A stretch of 64,000 nucleotides of DNA from Edaphochlamys debaryana (Eukaryota; Chlorophyta; Chlorophyceae; Chlamydomonadales): NCBI GenBank assembly GCA_016858145.1, contig JAEHOE010000002.1, positions 558,001 through 622,000 on the forward strand, written 5' to 3'. Position numbers and translations under genes: made by a program. This document shows, piece after piece, positions 31,710 through 43,767 of this stretch. Position 1 is the stretch's first letter. Each line of letters begins with the position of its first letter. The notes under the pieces were generated by a model. That model did not search any database. It had not been told where the DNA came from and was given only the letters and a program-made list of their open reading frames with translations.

Positions 31710-33044
31710 GCACTACCCCCTCCTCACCCTCACCCTCCTCCGTCCCCCCCTCCTCCGTGCCGGCCGCCCCTCCCCCTCCTCCCTCCCCTGCAGCCGCCTC
31801 CCGCTCCTCCCCTGCACCGGCCGCCGCCCTGACCGCTGCCCTGACGGCGGCCCGCGTGAGCACGGGGGGTGCGGCCCGCGAGCCGTGGTCCAGTAGGACC
31901 AGGGCGTGGGGGGCGGCGGCCGCCAGGCGGGCAGCCACGGAGGGCTGGTGCACGTTCTCGCCCTTGCCCAGGGGCAGCACCAGCAGCACGACCGGCACTG
32001 GAAGGAAGAAAGGAAACGGGGGTGGAGACTTAAGACGGGGAAGGCAAGGTGTGGAGTAGGCTGCTAACAGAGGTGAGGACTGCATTGGGCCCGGCCCCAG
32101 AACAACGGGAACGGCTAAGCCGATACCCCCAGGCCCCGGCCATCGTACCGTCCTCGGGCGCCCTCCCCGCCTCCAGGGCGGCCTGGCGCAGCGCCATCTC
32201 CGCCGTCCGCACCAGGATGGCCCCCGCACTGAGGCCGCTGCGTGGGGGGACACGAGCGGGGGGGGGGAGGGGCGAGCGTGACAACACTTGCCCACACTTT
32301 GCCACACTTTGCCCGGGCAGCACGCCTTCCATTCGGGTCATCCCACCCCGCCCTACCCCCCACAACCACACGGTAGCTCCCCCCTGCCGGGCTGCCGCCT
32401 GCCTTGGGCAGCCCCCAAGCCCGCACAGCTCGGCACAGCCCCCCACCCTGCTCCACTCACTCCGCGTCCTTGTCCGGTACCACCACCACACGCCGCCGCC
32501 CTCCACTGCCGGTCCCCGACGTCCTGCCGCCGCCGCTGCTGCTTCCCACGGCCGCGGCACCGCCCTTCTCCGCCAGGGGCCCAGCGGCCGCCTGCGGACG
32601 GGACCCTGCTGGCGCCGAAGCCGCTGGGTCCTCGGGCGGCGGCGGCGGGAGCTGCAGCACCTCCCTCAGGAAAGCCACGCCCGCGTCCATCTGGGTTGCG
32701 GGCGCGGGCCAGTCCGCGCCGAAAGCGGCCCGAGCGCCAGCCAGCGGCGAAGCTGCTGCTGCTGCGGCGGCGGCGTCATGGGTCGCGGGGCGAGGGTTGG
32801 CAGCGGCAGCGGCCGCGCCCGAGGGGCGCGAGGGGCGCTTGGCGGCAGCCGCCTTGGTCAGCGGGCGCTGACGCTGCATGTTGGTGGTGGTGGTGGTGGT
32901 GGTGGAGGGTGAGGGGTGAAGGGCGGGGAGCGTGGCGCGCCGGAGGCAGGCAGCCGCGAGAGCGGCCGGCGAGGGAGTGCGCGAGGGCAGCGGCGGGAGC
33001 CTGGAAGCGATGGCGCGGCGGGCGAGCGCTGCGCTTGCGAGCAT
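29254..33044 (-). CDS. DHH/DHHA1 phosphoesterase, RecJ-like exonuclease with PIP box
   Basis: Nine exons join in phase to 693 residues: 33044-32461, 32237-32149, 31997-31657, 31449-31270, 31080-31014, 30813-30573, 30319-30235, 30090-29884 and 29541-29254. All hallmark motifs of the RecJ branch are present: DxDG-SA (PDKDADGLSAGAI, D193/D195), LLDHG (D261), DHH (LILDHHQPDG, 326-328), GALGDLGE (D381) and the DHHA1 RGHPEASGG (579-585). The family hydrolyses ssDNA or nucleotide phosphodiesters with Mn/Mg. The C-terminus is a PCNA-interacting PIP box, QRKLTAFF (670-677), preceded by a basic SRKKR cluster. The N-terminus (MLASAALARRAIASRL) looks like an organellar presequence, while a second Met at 32879 after a Thr run would give a form lacking it. 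An acidic Glu/Gly insert lies between motifs II and III. A role in replication-linked DNA repair is inferred. Confidence 0.88.
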
Positions 33045-33982
33045 CACAGCAGATGCTGCTGTAGTGCGAGTCGATCTCTAGAGGTGCGAAGTAGGTATGG
33101 TGCTGTGGCCGTCCGCTGCGAGGATGGGGGTCGGCGCTGATAGCGCGGCGACGGGCGGGGTGTCGGGGGAGGCGTGGCGGCAAGCAGAGCGAGGCGGCAC
33201 GCGGGCGTGTCGCCGTCATCGGGCGGGTCCCCAGCGCCGCTGCAAGTCACCAGGCCCATTCCGGTATGCGACCGTCAAACCTCTTGAGCCTCATGTTGTG
33301 AAGAAGCGCGCCACGCACGCGAGGTTGCGATTCCCACAAGGAAGGTCACCCAGCAGCTCGTGAGCCTTGGAGTTGCAGGATGATGACAGCTTCTTGGTCG
33401 TGGCAGCCTGTCTGCCAGCGTGTTGAGAGCAACTGACGAGAAGGTCAGCAAAAATTCGGACTTCCAGTTACAGCATGCAGGCCCAGCGGCCCAGTTACAG
33501 CATTCCCACGCGACCTTCACGCCCTTGTGGTCCCCTAGCTTCTAGGACGTGGCCATGGATGCCTGGCGAAGGCGGAAGATGTTTCGCGCCACGTCGGCCG
33601 AGGTTTGAGTTGGGGCTTGGGGCTAGCAGCCTTGAATCCAGGCGTGCTCTTTCGTTACGTGCGACTTACTCGTGGCCGGGGCTGCTCGTGACTGACAGCA
33701 GAGCCAAGAGTTTGCCTTCTCGCGGGAAACCGCCCGCAAAGGAGGTAAACGCTGTACAGCATCTGTCAGTGGTGTTGAGCTACACGAGCTCATCGTGTTG
33801 ACCAATGCTCTTTGCGCAACAACTGCCGCCCGTGCCCTCGGCCCCTCGGCAGCAGTACCACATCGCAATCTTGCCGAGCAAGCTTGCTCGACTCAAGACG
33901 TGAGCTCGGTCTAACAAAGACATAGACGCAGCGTCACATAGCATAGCCGTTACCAACCAGCGTGTGACCCCGGTGTGACTCG
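33045..33982. promoter_or_regulatory. divergent intergenic region
   Basis: This ~940-bp region lies between the DHH gene (-) and secreted paralogue 1 (+) and should contain both promoters. The only pattern seen is ccagttacagcat occurring twice about 25 bp apart (about 33465-33505). No supported exon. Confidence 0.35.
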
Positions 33983-36900
33983 ATGCGTCCCGGTGCACTT
34001 CTTGTTGCGGCGCTGCTGGCGCTGGTCAGCGCCGGCGCGAGCGGTGAGTGGCATGACACCACCGGTTCCTAGGCCCCGCGCCTGCTTGTACGAGTTTGCG
34101 CTTGAGCTTGGGCAATGCAACCCCAATGCACAGGCGACGACGCGAGAACTTTCAAGGTCTACGGTGGGCGCCACTGGCATCCACAGGTGATATCACTAGC
34201 CCCTCGTGCGTCTGGGTGCTCCGGATCCGGCGTCTGAAGCTGCAACCGTTTGGTGGTCGAACATTTGCGGGCCCATGTCGCCTCGGGGGGCTCGAGCTCG
34301 CTCGCAAGCTCTCCCTTCGTATCCCTTCGCATGCTGTCACGGAGTCCCCATTCGCTGACCCACTCGCCGCTCTCCTCTCTGTATCACCGTCACACCCGCA
34401 CCGGCCCGTCTCACACCTCAGCATGTCCGAGCATGTCCCCTCGGGAGGCTCTCCTCACACGAACTCGGCACGTTATCACCCTCAACCCGTACCGCACCCC
34501 CACGAAACCCGTCTCACACAACCCCTTGACCCGACCCCTGCCTGTGCTCGGGGTCTGACAACCCGTCCATGGCTGTGGGCTCATCCCGCCTTGTACCCGT
34601 CCTCTCTTGATCCTCCCACCCCCCAGTCGCCCAAGGACTACGTTCGCACCTATGTCCGCATGCCGAAGGACTACGACGACACCACGGTAGGAGGTTCTTC
34701 CGGTGCGGGTTGCGGCATCATGCGTCTGGACAGGGGCACCCAAACCTTGACGAGATGAAGGACGGTTCTGAGTCACTAGTTCCCCTGCTCACTCGCTCAT
34801 TGGCCATGCATGACGTATTGACGTACCGGTCTTGGCCCCATGCCACTCGCCTGCCCTCGCTCCTGGGTCCCCGCAGCTCCCCGCGGCAGTGGGTGTCGAC
34901 ATCACCCGGGGCTTCCTGCAAAAGAGTGACCAGCTGTTGGACCCCCCCGTTGAGGGCAAGCCCCCGAACCCAATGGTGAGCCTCTCGGCCTCTTTGCGTG
35001 GTGTCGTTCAGGGGGGCACTGCACGCCTCCTGCCATAAGGGTTTGCTGCCCCTGTGTGCATGCAGAAAGAGGGGCTGAGCCCTTAACCCCATGCGCTATC
35101 ACTCAGGCAGTGGATTGAGACGTGCCGCCCTGAATGCCCCCGGAAGGCCTCACCTTTGGTCCGCCTGACCTCACCTGATGCGTGACCACATCCCCCGGTC
35201 TGCCCCCGCCTTGCAGTCCATGCCTCTTCCCGATGGTCCTTCTGACACATTCAACTATACCATTTATGAGGTCGTGTGGGCATGATAAGCCCGGGTTGCA
35301 TGGGCACTACTTTGTGGTCAGGACCACTACCTGCGTTCCCAGCCCCATGGGCGCTCCTCCGCCACGCTTTCGCTCGCCTTCGTTCGAATTCCTCGCCCCA
35401 CTTTTCTGTGTACGCCCTTGTCGTATTGCCCTCACTGACACTGTGCCCCGCGCCTCCCCTCTCCCCAGGGCAACCTGATGTTCCCTCAGCACGTGGGCTA
35501 CCAGCCCTTCAAGTACCTGTTCTGGGGTTACCTCTTCAACGGCCACCCGCCCTTCCCCTAGGGTGAGCAGCGGGCTGCGCGTGCCCTGACGCCAACTAGC
35601 TTGCGTCCACGGCAGCCAATCCTCATGTTGCCCCTGTCTTAACCTGCCTGTCAGTGGAATCATGTGAGCTGCTACCCCCCACCCCGCCTCCCGTGCCCGT
35701 GTGTGCTGCGCGCCCCGCTCCGCAGCGACGCAGCACTACGACCTGCACTTCATGCTCGAGGTACAGAGGGGATGGAAACGTAGCACAGCCGATGCACAGA
35801 CACTGGCTTGTTCCGTCCTCGCCGCCTCAACGGACGTGGGCATGCGGCCCCTGCCCACCCGCTCACAAGGAGTTCTCGTGACGGCCTCCACGGCCCCTCG
35901 ATCTGCCGCTGGTGCCCTCTCCTCACAGGACTACGACTACTGGCAGAAGGAGTGGGACCCCGCCACTTCCAAGGGCCCCTGCCTGGGCTACTCACAGGAG
36001 ATCTTCACAAAGGTGCGTGGGGCTGGGGGCGTGTGGGGCGGGGCCGTGGGTGGGGTCCAGGGGGGACTGGAGAAGGGGCAGTGAATCCATGCTCCAGCAA
36101 ATAAAGCTACGCATGGTACCCCTTGCCGTACGTCCTGAAGGGATACTCCATGCTCATGCGTATCTTGCCCAGGGATGACCCTGATCTTGCCATGACGGCT
36201 TACCACCAGGGGTGACGGCTTACCACCCCTGCTTACCACCCATTAGCTCCGCTTCCGCCGCAGACCTTCACGCCTGTTCCCGAGACCTGCTTTCCGGGGG
36301 GCAAGAGCGGCGCCATCACCAACATTGGTAACCTCGATAACTTCGTGAGTAACTGCTAGCTGGCATGCAGTGGCCGTCTGGAAGCCTGTGCAGTGGGGCC
36401 GGAGCAAGGCTCTAGGGGCGAGGGGCTGGCGGCGTGGCAGCCATGGTGGGTGACGTGGTCCGTGGGCCGTTAGCACGGGTGTCGCTCACAGTAAGTGCAA
36501 TGGCGGCTACGTGTACTCGGGCTTGAGCGGGCTGGCTCGCGCACGCCATGCGTGCTGCTGCTGGGCGGGCCTAGGCGGAGCTAGTTCAATACTACGACTT
36601 TTGTACCGCTAGCGTCGTGCAAGGCCTGGCTTTATTGTTTGACCCCCTTGCCCTTGGGCTTGTGCTTTGCCACCGTCACAGATGGGCTCCCACCTGGTCA
36701 ACCTGGTCGGCGAGGTGGGTCTCGTTGCGTGGGGTGCGCTCAAGGGAGGCTGGAGATGCAGAAACAGGGATGCGGTTGGAAGCAGGGTGCTGGGGACAGG
36801 CAATGCGGCAAGCAGCCACCCGGGGCTACCCTCGAGACGCATGAAGTCAAGGCGCGCTGTTGCTAAGTACGTTGGTGCCTGCCGTGACCGCATGTCTGCA

Positions 36901-37818
36901 GGAGTGGAGCCCTGCTCCCAAGACCTTCGACTGGGCCCAGATTTTCGGCCAGGTGGGGCAATGGTAAACGGGGACGAGGTTACGCGAAAAGCAAGGCCAG
37001 CAAAGTGCAATCCCACTACAATACTGGCGGGATACTACCCGCAGGTGGGGCCAGGTGGGGCAAAGGCAGCAGTGTCTGCCGGGCCAGTGGATGGGAGGAG
37101 GGGGGAGGGGGGAACGACGAGCGCATGTCTTCGATATCCCCACGCCCGTCCATCCTCAGTACGGCGGCCGTACGGTCTTCTTCGAGCCCATGTTCTCGAC
37201 CAAGTACATGCTCAGCAAGCCGGGCTTCACGAAGTGCATCGACCTGAGCGTGAGTGCTGCTACCTCTATCCGGACTGTCATGACCGTGTCACGCCTGCAA
37301 GAGGCAGAGAAGGCCAAGTAGTTGGGGCACTCGCGGCACCGGTGGGGAGTATTGTGGGAGTCAATCCCAAGTTGAGCGGGGCGCCTGGCCCACGCCCCCA
37401 ACGTAACCCATTCAGCATCCCCGCCTCGTCCTCCCACGCAGGCCACCATTCCCCTGGCCATGCCGAGAGAGACAGTGCTGCCCACGCAGCTCTGTGTGGA
37501 GGCCTTCCCCAAGCGCTGGCAGGTCGAGTACCGGAACTTCAAGAGGTGAGCGGCGGAGGGGCCGCTGCTGAGCAGGTTTTGCGTGGCCGAAGGGAAGCAT
37601 GGTGGCGTCCCAAGCTCTCCAAGCGCCTCTTTCCTGTGCAAGGTGTCCATCCGTGAACGCTGCCCACAATCGTGCTTTTTGCCCTCTTTCCCCCATACAG
37701 GGTCCCGGGCAACTGCGAGGGCTCGGCGGGATACCAGGGGGTGTACCCCGTGGGGTCCCCCATCGCCGCGCCCGTGCCGGCGGAGTGCCCCATCCCGCAG
37801 CCACCCGCCCAGCCCTAG
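33983..37818 (+). pseudogene. secreted DUF5602/TTHB210-like protein, paralogue 1, with nonsense codon
   Basis: Fourteen exons keep phase: 33983-34043, 34134-34186, 34627-34686, 34877-34975, 35217-35270, 35469-35562, 35725-35759, 35929-36012, 36264-36344, 36682-36714, 36902-36952, 37160-37249, 37442-37545 and 37701-37818 (338 codons). A signal peptide (MRPGALLVAALLALVSAGAS) is followed by a mature protein with VYGGRHWHPQ, YVRTYVRMPKDYDD, HYDLHFML and the Cys-containing ETCFPGGKSGAITNIGN and CIDLS. The HYDLHF block is reminiscent of the TTHB210-like/DUF5602 family, of unknown function. Exon 6 ends CCC TAG G/GTGAGC: the Tyr codon TAC of paralogue 2 is TAG here (35559-35561), truncating the product after about 130 residues. 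It is either a pseudogene, a null allele or a base error. The intron after exon 5 has a weak donor, GAG/GTCGTG. Confidence 0.7.
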
Positions 37819-39415
37819 CACGGATTAGGAGGGCCTCATCATTCTCTCCTAGTGTACATAGCTGTTGCGAGCGACTAGCTGGACAAGGGCTCCACCTGCC
37901 AGGCCTTGCACAGCGTGCAGTGGCTTCCAATCAAAGACAGCGGGTGCGGCAAGAACTTTACATGCGGTAATCGGCTCATATTCGACGGTTCAGGAGATGC
38001 AAGAGTGAGGGTACGCGGACAGGGGAGCGCACGCTGGCGTTTGGCGGGGTCCCTTCCATCTCGGGCGGGGGCAAAGGAGGGCAAGTGACGGCGGGCTCAC
38101 GTCAGATGAAGTGACGCAAACGGGCCCAGTACCTGGGCGTTCCAAGGCTGCTTACGGGGGCATTTGCGGGGCCCTCTGTAGGACTGCAAGTGCAGCCGTG
38201 TCTGCACTGTCTGGCCACCAGCCGGCAATGCAACGAGATCGCTCGGTGTTTACAAGCTCACCCCTCAGGGGTCATCAGGCCCCCCAGCGTCCCCCAGCGA
38301 GACGGCGAGGGCCGTGGTTGTGACCGCCCTTCTTCCGCCAATCCCGAGCCGTCCAACAGCCTTACAAGGACCTCTTGCATGTTTCAAGGAGTGTACAGTG
38401 CTTAGCTAGTGCGGGAAAAAGGTTGGCCGAGGGTCGGCGGCCCTGGGAGACTCGGGTTGGGGGGACATGGGACTGACAGTCTGACACGTGGGGGACCCCG
38501 ACGAGGGAGGGGGCCTGGGAAGCTCGTTGCGGGGGGCGGGGGCGCAGAGGAGCCTTGAACCACAGCCGGTGCGACTCGAGATGCAACTGCTTTAGGACCG
38601 CTGCCCTCGTCTGCGGTGGAGGGCTCGCCCGTTGCGCACAGTGCGCGTTACTCCACGAACTTTACGCGGGGGGCCGACTCCAGCGGGGGCCGACTCCGGA
38701 CACGGAACGGGATAAGGGCCGGGAAGGGGCCATTGTCCCGTCAGGCAAGTGGGCGAACCCACGGGGGCAGTCCCGTCAGGCAAGCGGGCATGCTTTCGGA
38801 TGCCGGAGCGTGCCCTGGGCCGCTGGAACAAAATCCAAGCGGCCCCTTTGACGAAACCCACCGGGCCCCCCCGACCGCGACGGGACCTCACGGGACAGCT
38901 CAGCCCTGCTCACTCCGATCCACTCAGTTACCACATCCTGCGCACTGCTTCATCCGTACGACCCGCTGCCCGGGACTCTGGCCCGAGGCAAGGACCAACA
39001 TGCGGGACATGATGGCCGGAACCCCGGCGGCCACAGATCAGCTGCTCAGCTGCAGTCCCCGTCGCTAGCAGATTCATGGCTTCTATAGCCGTACGGCTCA
39101 CGTTGCCCAGCTCTCCCGAGCCGTGGCGCTCTAGGACCAACTGCCGACCAACGTGGTCTCGCACGGCTCAGCTCGGCATTTGCATCGTTCTAGGAAAAGC
39201 CGTCGTGGTTTGCTTCAGCGCATGAGCAAGCTCGGCGCTGTGGAAGCTGAGCCAGCTGGCTTCCCTTGCCTGAATGGGCGACCATCCCGCCTGACCATCT
39301 CATGCGCGTACTTAAACCAGCGCCCTGCAGTATTACGATATATGCAGCGAGTGCGCCTAGGAACACTCCTTACTTCGCGGGTCTGCTTGAGCCGTTTTTG
39401 AGGAAGGTCGCGAAC
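37819..39415. other. intergenic, no supported gene
   Basis: The spacer between the two tandem paralogues has no exon chain. It should contain the 3' UTR of paralogue 1 and the promoter of paralogue 2. The words cccgtcaggcaag recur at about 38739 and 38771. Confidence 0.4.
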
Positions 39416-42400
39416 ATGCAAGCCATGCGGCCGCTCACGCTGGCGCTTCTGCTTGCGGTCCTGGGCACCTCGTTTGCGGACGGTGAGTCGTTGTGCGCGC
39501 TGGTGGCTGTCGGGCTGTGCGCCGTGCTAACACGCCGCGCCGGGTTCCGCTCGCTGCATGAAGACTCCCTCAAGACGACGAAGGTTTATGGCGGTCGCCA
39601 CTGGCATCCTCAGGTAGGTGAAGGCGACAGAGAGCCTGTGAGAAGCGATTTATGCAGCCGGAGGTCCCTCTCCTGACATGCAAGCGGCGCGCAGAACGGC
39701 CAGCGCGAACGGCCGCCAGCTAACGACTCAGGCCGCGATACGCCCATTACTCTTTTTGCAAGCTGGAAAGCCTGGGCGCGTGAAGCTGTCGTCAGCGGCA
39801 GTTAGGCTCACACATTCTGTGCTACCTGCGAACCCGGACCTCGCCGGACCTGACCCCGGACTGCTCCGGCGCGCGCCTCCCACCCTCCCTATCCGGACTT
39901 CCCACCGTTACCGCACGTTAACTTGACCCCCCTTCCCCGCCTCGGCGCCCTCTCCCCCCCAGTCGCCCAAGGACTACGTTCGCACCTATGTCCGCATGCC
40001 GAAGGACTATGACGACACCACGGTGCGTGGGTTACAGCCATGACCTCCGCTCCTCCGCCCGACCGCGTGTCTTTTCACAGCAGAGGGGCACCGCGTGAGC
40101 GCCTAGCATTGCGTTTCGGTAGCTCTCATGTGGCCGTTACCCGCTTGCCCCCTCTGCACTTCCCCGCCAAGCCCTCGAGGGCCCCAGTACTCAGTTTGTG
40201 TCGGCTTCCGCCTACCGACAGATGCCCGCTGCCGTCGGTGTGGAGATGACTCGCGGCTTTGTGTCCAAGAGCAACAGCCTGGTCGACCCACCCATGGAGG
40301 GCAAGCCCCCGAACCCCATGGTGAGAGGGCCATGGGGGCGAGGGCATGCTCGTGCAGTGCAGCGGCCGGGCTGTCGGTGCGCCCTGTTGGGACGCGGCGG
40401 GACCGCTACCGTGTCAAACCCGTTGCTCACGCCACCCGTGCCAACCCGTTGCTCACGCCACCCGCTCTTGTGCGCGCAGTACGTGCCCATCCCCAATGGC
40501 GACGGCACGAGCTTCAACTACACCTCGTATGAGGCGAGTTCTGACATTTGCTCGAAAGGGGGCAGCAGGATAGGACGCTGGCGCGATCTCTCGCCCCCCA
40601 TTGTCCCGGGCTGTAAGCGGGCCGCACGCCACGCCGGGCCGCCGCCGTGAAATGGCCTCAAGCAACGGATCACACTCAATCACCCTACATACTCGTTTCT
40701 TGTACCTTCCCCATTGCTCCCCCTCAGGGTAACCTGATGTTCCCCCAGAATGTCGGCTACCAGCCCTTCAAGTTCTTCTACTGGGGCTACAACTACCACG
40801 GCCACCCGCCCATGCCCTACGGTGAGCCAGCCCTGCCCCAGCCCTGCAAGCGCCGGTTGCTTGCTGGGACTTGCCGGCCAGCAGGAGCGCCCCCGCCATG
40901 CCATACGAATTGGGCTCACTGCTTGCCCGTCTCCACTCCTAATTTCCCCCTCAGCTGTGCCCCACTATGACCTCCACTTCATGTTCGAGGTGGGGAGTGG
41001 GAACGGGTGCCTTATAGGGCGTGGAGGGGGCTTGACTTGGCCCGCCTGATGCGTTCGGGGGCACACGCGGGGCGCAGGGTACAGGCTGGAAAGAGCTGAA
41101 GGGGCAGGCGTTGGCTGGGGAGGGAGAGGGGGCCGGGGCCTGTTGGAGTCGGGGCTACGGTGGGGCTACGGCGGGAAGGGTTGGGCAACCCTTGACCGTC
41201 TCTCGGCCCCTGGTCCCCTCTCCTCACAGGAGTACGACTACTGGCAGAAGGAGTGGAACCCCGCCACCTCGATGGGCCCCTGCCTGGGAGCTTCCCCGGC
41301 CACCTTTGAGAAGGTGGGTCCGGTCGTGGGAGTTCCTGGGTGTGGCCGGGCAATGCCTGGATGGCCAGATTCACACCAACCACATCAGCCAGGTGTCTGG
41401 TCAGCATGAATACATCCGGTACCGGTGGGCCCCGCATGACTCTTCAGCGCTTGCGCGTGCCGGGCGTGGGGCTGCGAAGCGCACTGCGAGCGCCGCGGAG
41501 AGGGCTCGTCGCTGGCGCTGAGGTGACGCCGCTTGGTCATTTTGATAGGCAGCACCGCAAACCGCATAACGCGCAACGGCGGAAAGCGGTCGCCCATGGC
41601 CCACCCGCCGCTCCCCACGCCGTTCCCCCCGTGGCACCACTCACCCCGCATCCCCCGCGCCCGGCACCCGTAGATCTTCACCGCCGTCCCCGAGACCTGC
41701 TTCCCGGGTGGCAAGAGCGGCGCCATCACCAACATTGGTAACGTGAACTACATGGTGGGTGACGTGGGCATGGGACATGGGACATGGGATCGCAAGTACG
41801 GCAGTGCTGGTGGAGGCTGTTGGCTGGGCGGGTGGGGCCGGAGCAAAGCGCTTCAGGGTCGGTGGCATGGCTGGGCCAGTGCATGGGGCGGGCTGTGCCG
41901 TTCAGACGCGTAGGGGGCAATTTATTGTCCACTCGTTCTGAATAGGGAGCCCACGATGACGGCTGGGACTGTCGATACTGACTTATTTGTACTGGTACCC
42001 CGCAGATGGGCTCTCACCTGGTGAACCTGGCCGGAGAGGTGAGCCGGCACCAGGCCACGCCGGGATCCTACCTGTGCCGACCTTTCTGGCTGCGGTTGGG
42101 GGCGCGGGTGAAGAGACAGGCAGGGGAATGCACCAGACTGCATCGCGTGGGCTGGCCGGAGGGCGTCTATGCGACCCCGCACACCCCACCCTTGCTTGGC
42201 GCGGTCAGTGACTCGAATGCGCGGATCCCGCTCCGCACGGCTTACAGGAGTGGACCCCCGCCCCCAAGCCCTTCGACTGGGCCCAGATTTACGGCCAGGT
42301 GTGTGGGGCGCTGCTTGGTTAGTTCTCGTCACCAACAGAAGAAGCTGCCTGAAAGCTTGGACTTGGGGCCTCTCTATTATCCCGATTGTTCGTGCGCATG

Positions 42401-43190
42401 ATGCAGCAAATGCACGAGTCTTGCCCGTGCTATGTGCATCTGACCAAGTGCTTTCATGCTGTACGACACCACCGCAGTACGACGGCCGCACTGCATTCTT
42501 CGAGCCCATGGTGTCGACCAAGTACATGATGAGCAGCCCGGGCAGCAAGAGGTGCATCGACATCAGCGTAAGCCTGGCAACGAACGGAGTAGCAGGGGGC
42601 AGCACTCGGCAGGGCTGACGCAACACAGGGCGAGCAACGTAGCCTGCCATGGTTCGTGTCGTAGGGTGACTTCCAAGAGTCATGGATGGCCTTTTCGAGC
42701 AGGAACTTGCGCCTTTGGACACCAAGTGCATTCTATGCAGCCAAGACTTGTCACAGAGCGCTTTCTTCCTTGCCCCGCGCAGGCCACCATGCCCCTGGCC
42801 ATGCCCAAGGCTATGGCGCTGCCCACCCAGCTGTGCTTTGAGGCTTACAAGTCCCACTGGCAGGTCGAGTACCGCAAGTTCAAGATGTAAGCGGGGTGTG
42901 TGCGTAGGGGGTGGCCGTGAGTGGCTGCAACGGAAGGGCATGGGCGTTGCCGGGGCATTGGCCCCAAGGTTAGGGAAGCGGGGCCCCAAGCCCGCATCGA
43001 CAGTTCTGCGCTACATGCCCGCCGCAAGTGCACTCTGTCCACTCCCGAGCACCTGACATGTTGTGCGTCCCCTCGCCGCAGGGTCCCCGGCGACTGCGAG
43101 GGCTCGGAGGGCTACCAGGGGCTGTACCCCGTAGGCTCTCCCATCGCCGAGCCTGTACCGGAGGGCTGCCCCATCCCCAAGGCGCCTTAG
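39416..43190 (+). CDS. secreted DUF5602/TTHB210-like protein, paralogue 2
   Basis: Fourteen exons keep phase: 39416-39482, 39564-39613, 39963-40022, 40222-40320, 40480-40533, 40728-40821, 40955-40989, 41230-41313, 41674-41754, 42006-42038, 42248-42298, 42478-42567, 42783-42886 and 43082-43190, giving 336 residues. The signal peptide is MQAMRPLTLALLLAVLGTSF. Exon lengths 3-13 are identical to paralogue 1, and protein wording is close (SPKDYVRTYVRMPKDYDDTT in both), while introns have diverged. The block VPHYDLHFMFE and the C-terminal Cys residues (CIDIS, LCFEAY, GDCEG, GCPIPK) are conserved, suggesting a disulphide-stabilised extracellular or lumenal domain. Intron 5 uses a probable GC donor (GAG/GCGAGT). 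Function unknown; the family name is a tentative motif-based assignment. Confidence 0.85.
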
Positions 43191-43719
43191 ATCCGCCGTG
43201 CTTCCAACACGACATGCCTCGCCAATTTGCGCTATGTCCTCATGTCTTCCTTCCTATGCCTTTAGCTCGCCTGATAAGCTCGCCTGTCGTGATTTAGCAT
43301 ACTCCTCTTTCTATGAGCGTTGCAGTGTTCAAACAAGGCCACCCCAGTTGTGCGCACGTATCAAGCTAGTCGGACAACGCGCCTGTGGCCAACCTAGATA
43401 CCGGATTGCAGGGTGGCGATACATAATCAAGCGGGTCCCCGGAGAGCCTGGCCGGGGGCTCAGCCCAAAAACATGTTTCGGGGGAAACCTGGTCCGCACC
43501 ACGTGATTTTGTTGAGTGCCTAATGTGGCTGGCTGTGAGAGGCTTCGGTACCGTGACCCCTAAATCCTTGAGCGTTGCGCGTTGATGCGTGTTGGTGTGA
43601 TCTTTTCTTACCAAATTGCTTTTGTCAGGGCCAATGGGCCATGCGGCCGCATGTGCAGCCTCGTGCATGGCAGCTTGCATCAAGGCCCACGCCTCCGTTG
43701 TTGACGTTGCCCATGTCTC

Positions 43720-43724
43720 TGTAA
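43720..43724 (+). terminator. candidate UGUAA poly(A) signal for paralogue 2
   Basis: TGTAA is the usual polyadenylation signal in Chlamydomonas relatives. This copy lies ~530 nt after the paralogue 2 stop. Confidence 0.3.
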
Positions 43725-43762
43725 CGGCTTCATGTTCCGCAAAGCTTCCGTCCAGTGTCATG

Positions 43763-43767
43763 TTACA
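43763..43767 (-). terminator. candidate UGUAA poly(A) signal for WHY1
   Basis: TGTAA on the minus strand ~495 nt after the WHY1 stop; about 40 bp beyond the opposing signal. Confidence 0.3.

Noticed and set aside
35559..35561. TAG as a programmed readthrough or alternative splice
   Set aside because: No alternative donor removes the TAG while keeping phase, and the paralogue has a plain Tyr codon; mutation or base error is simpler.
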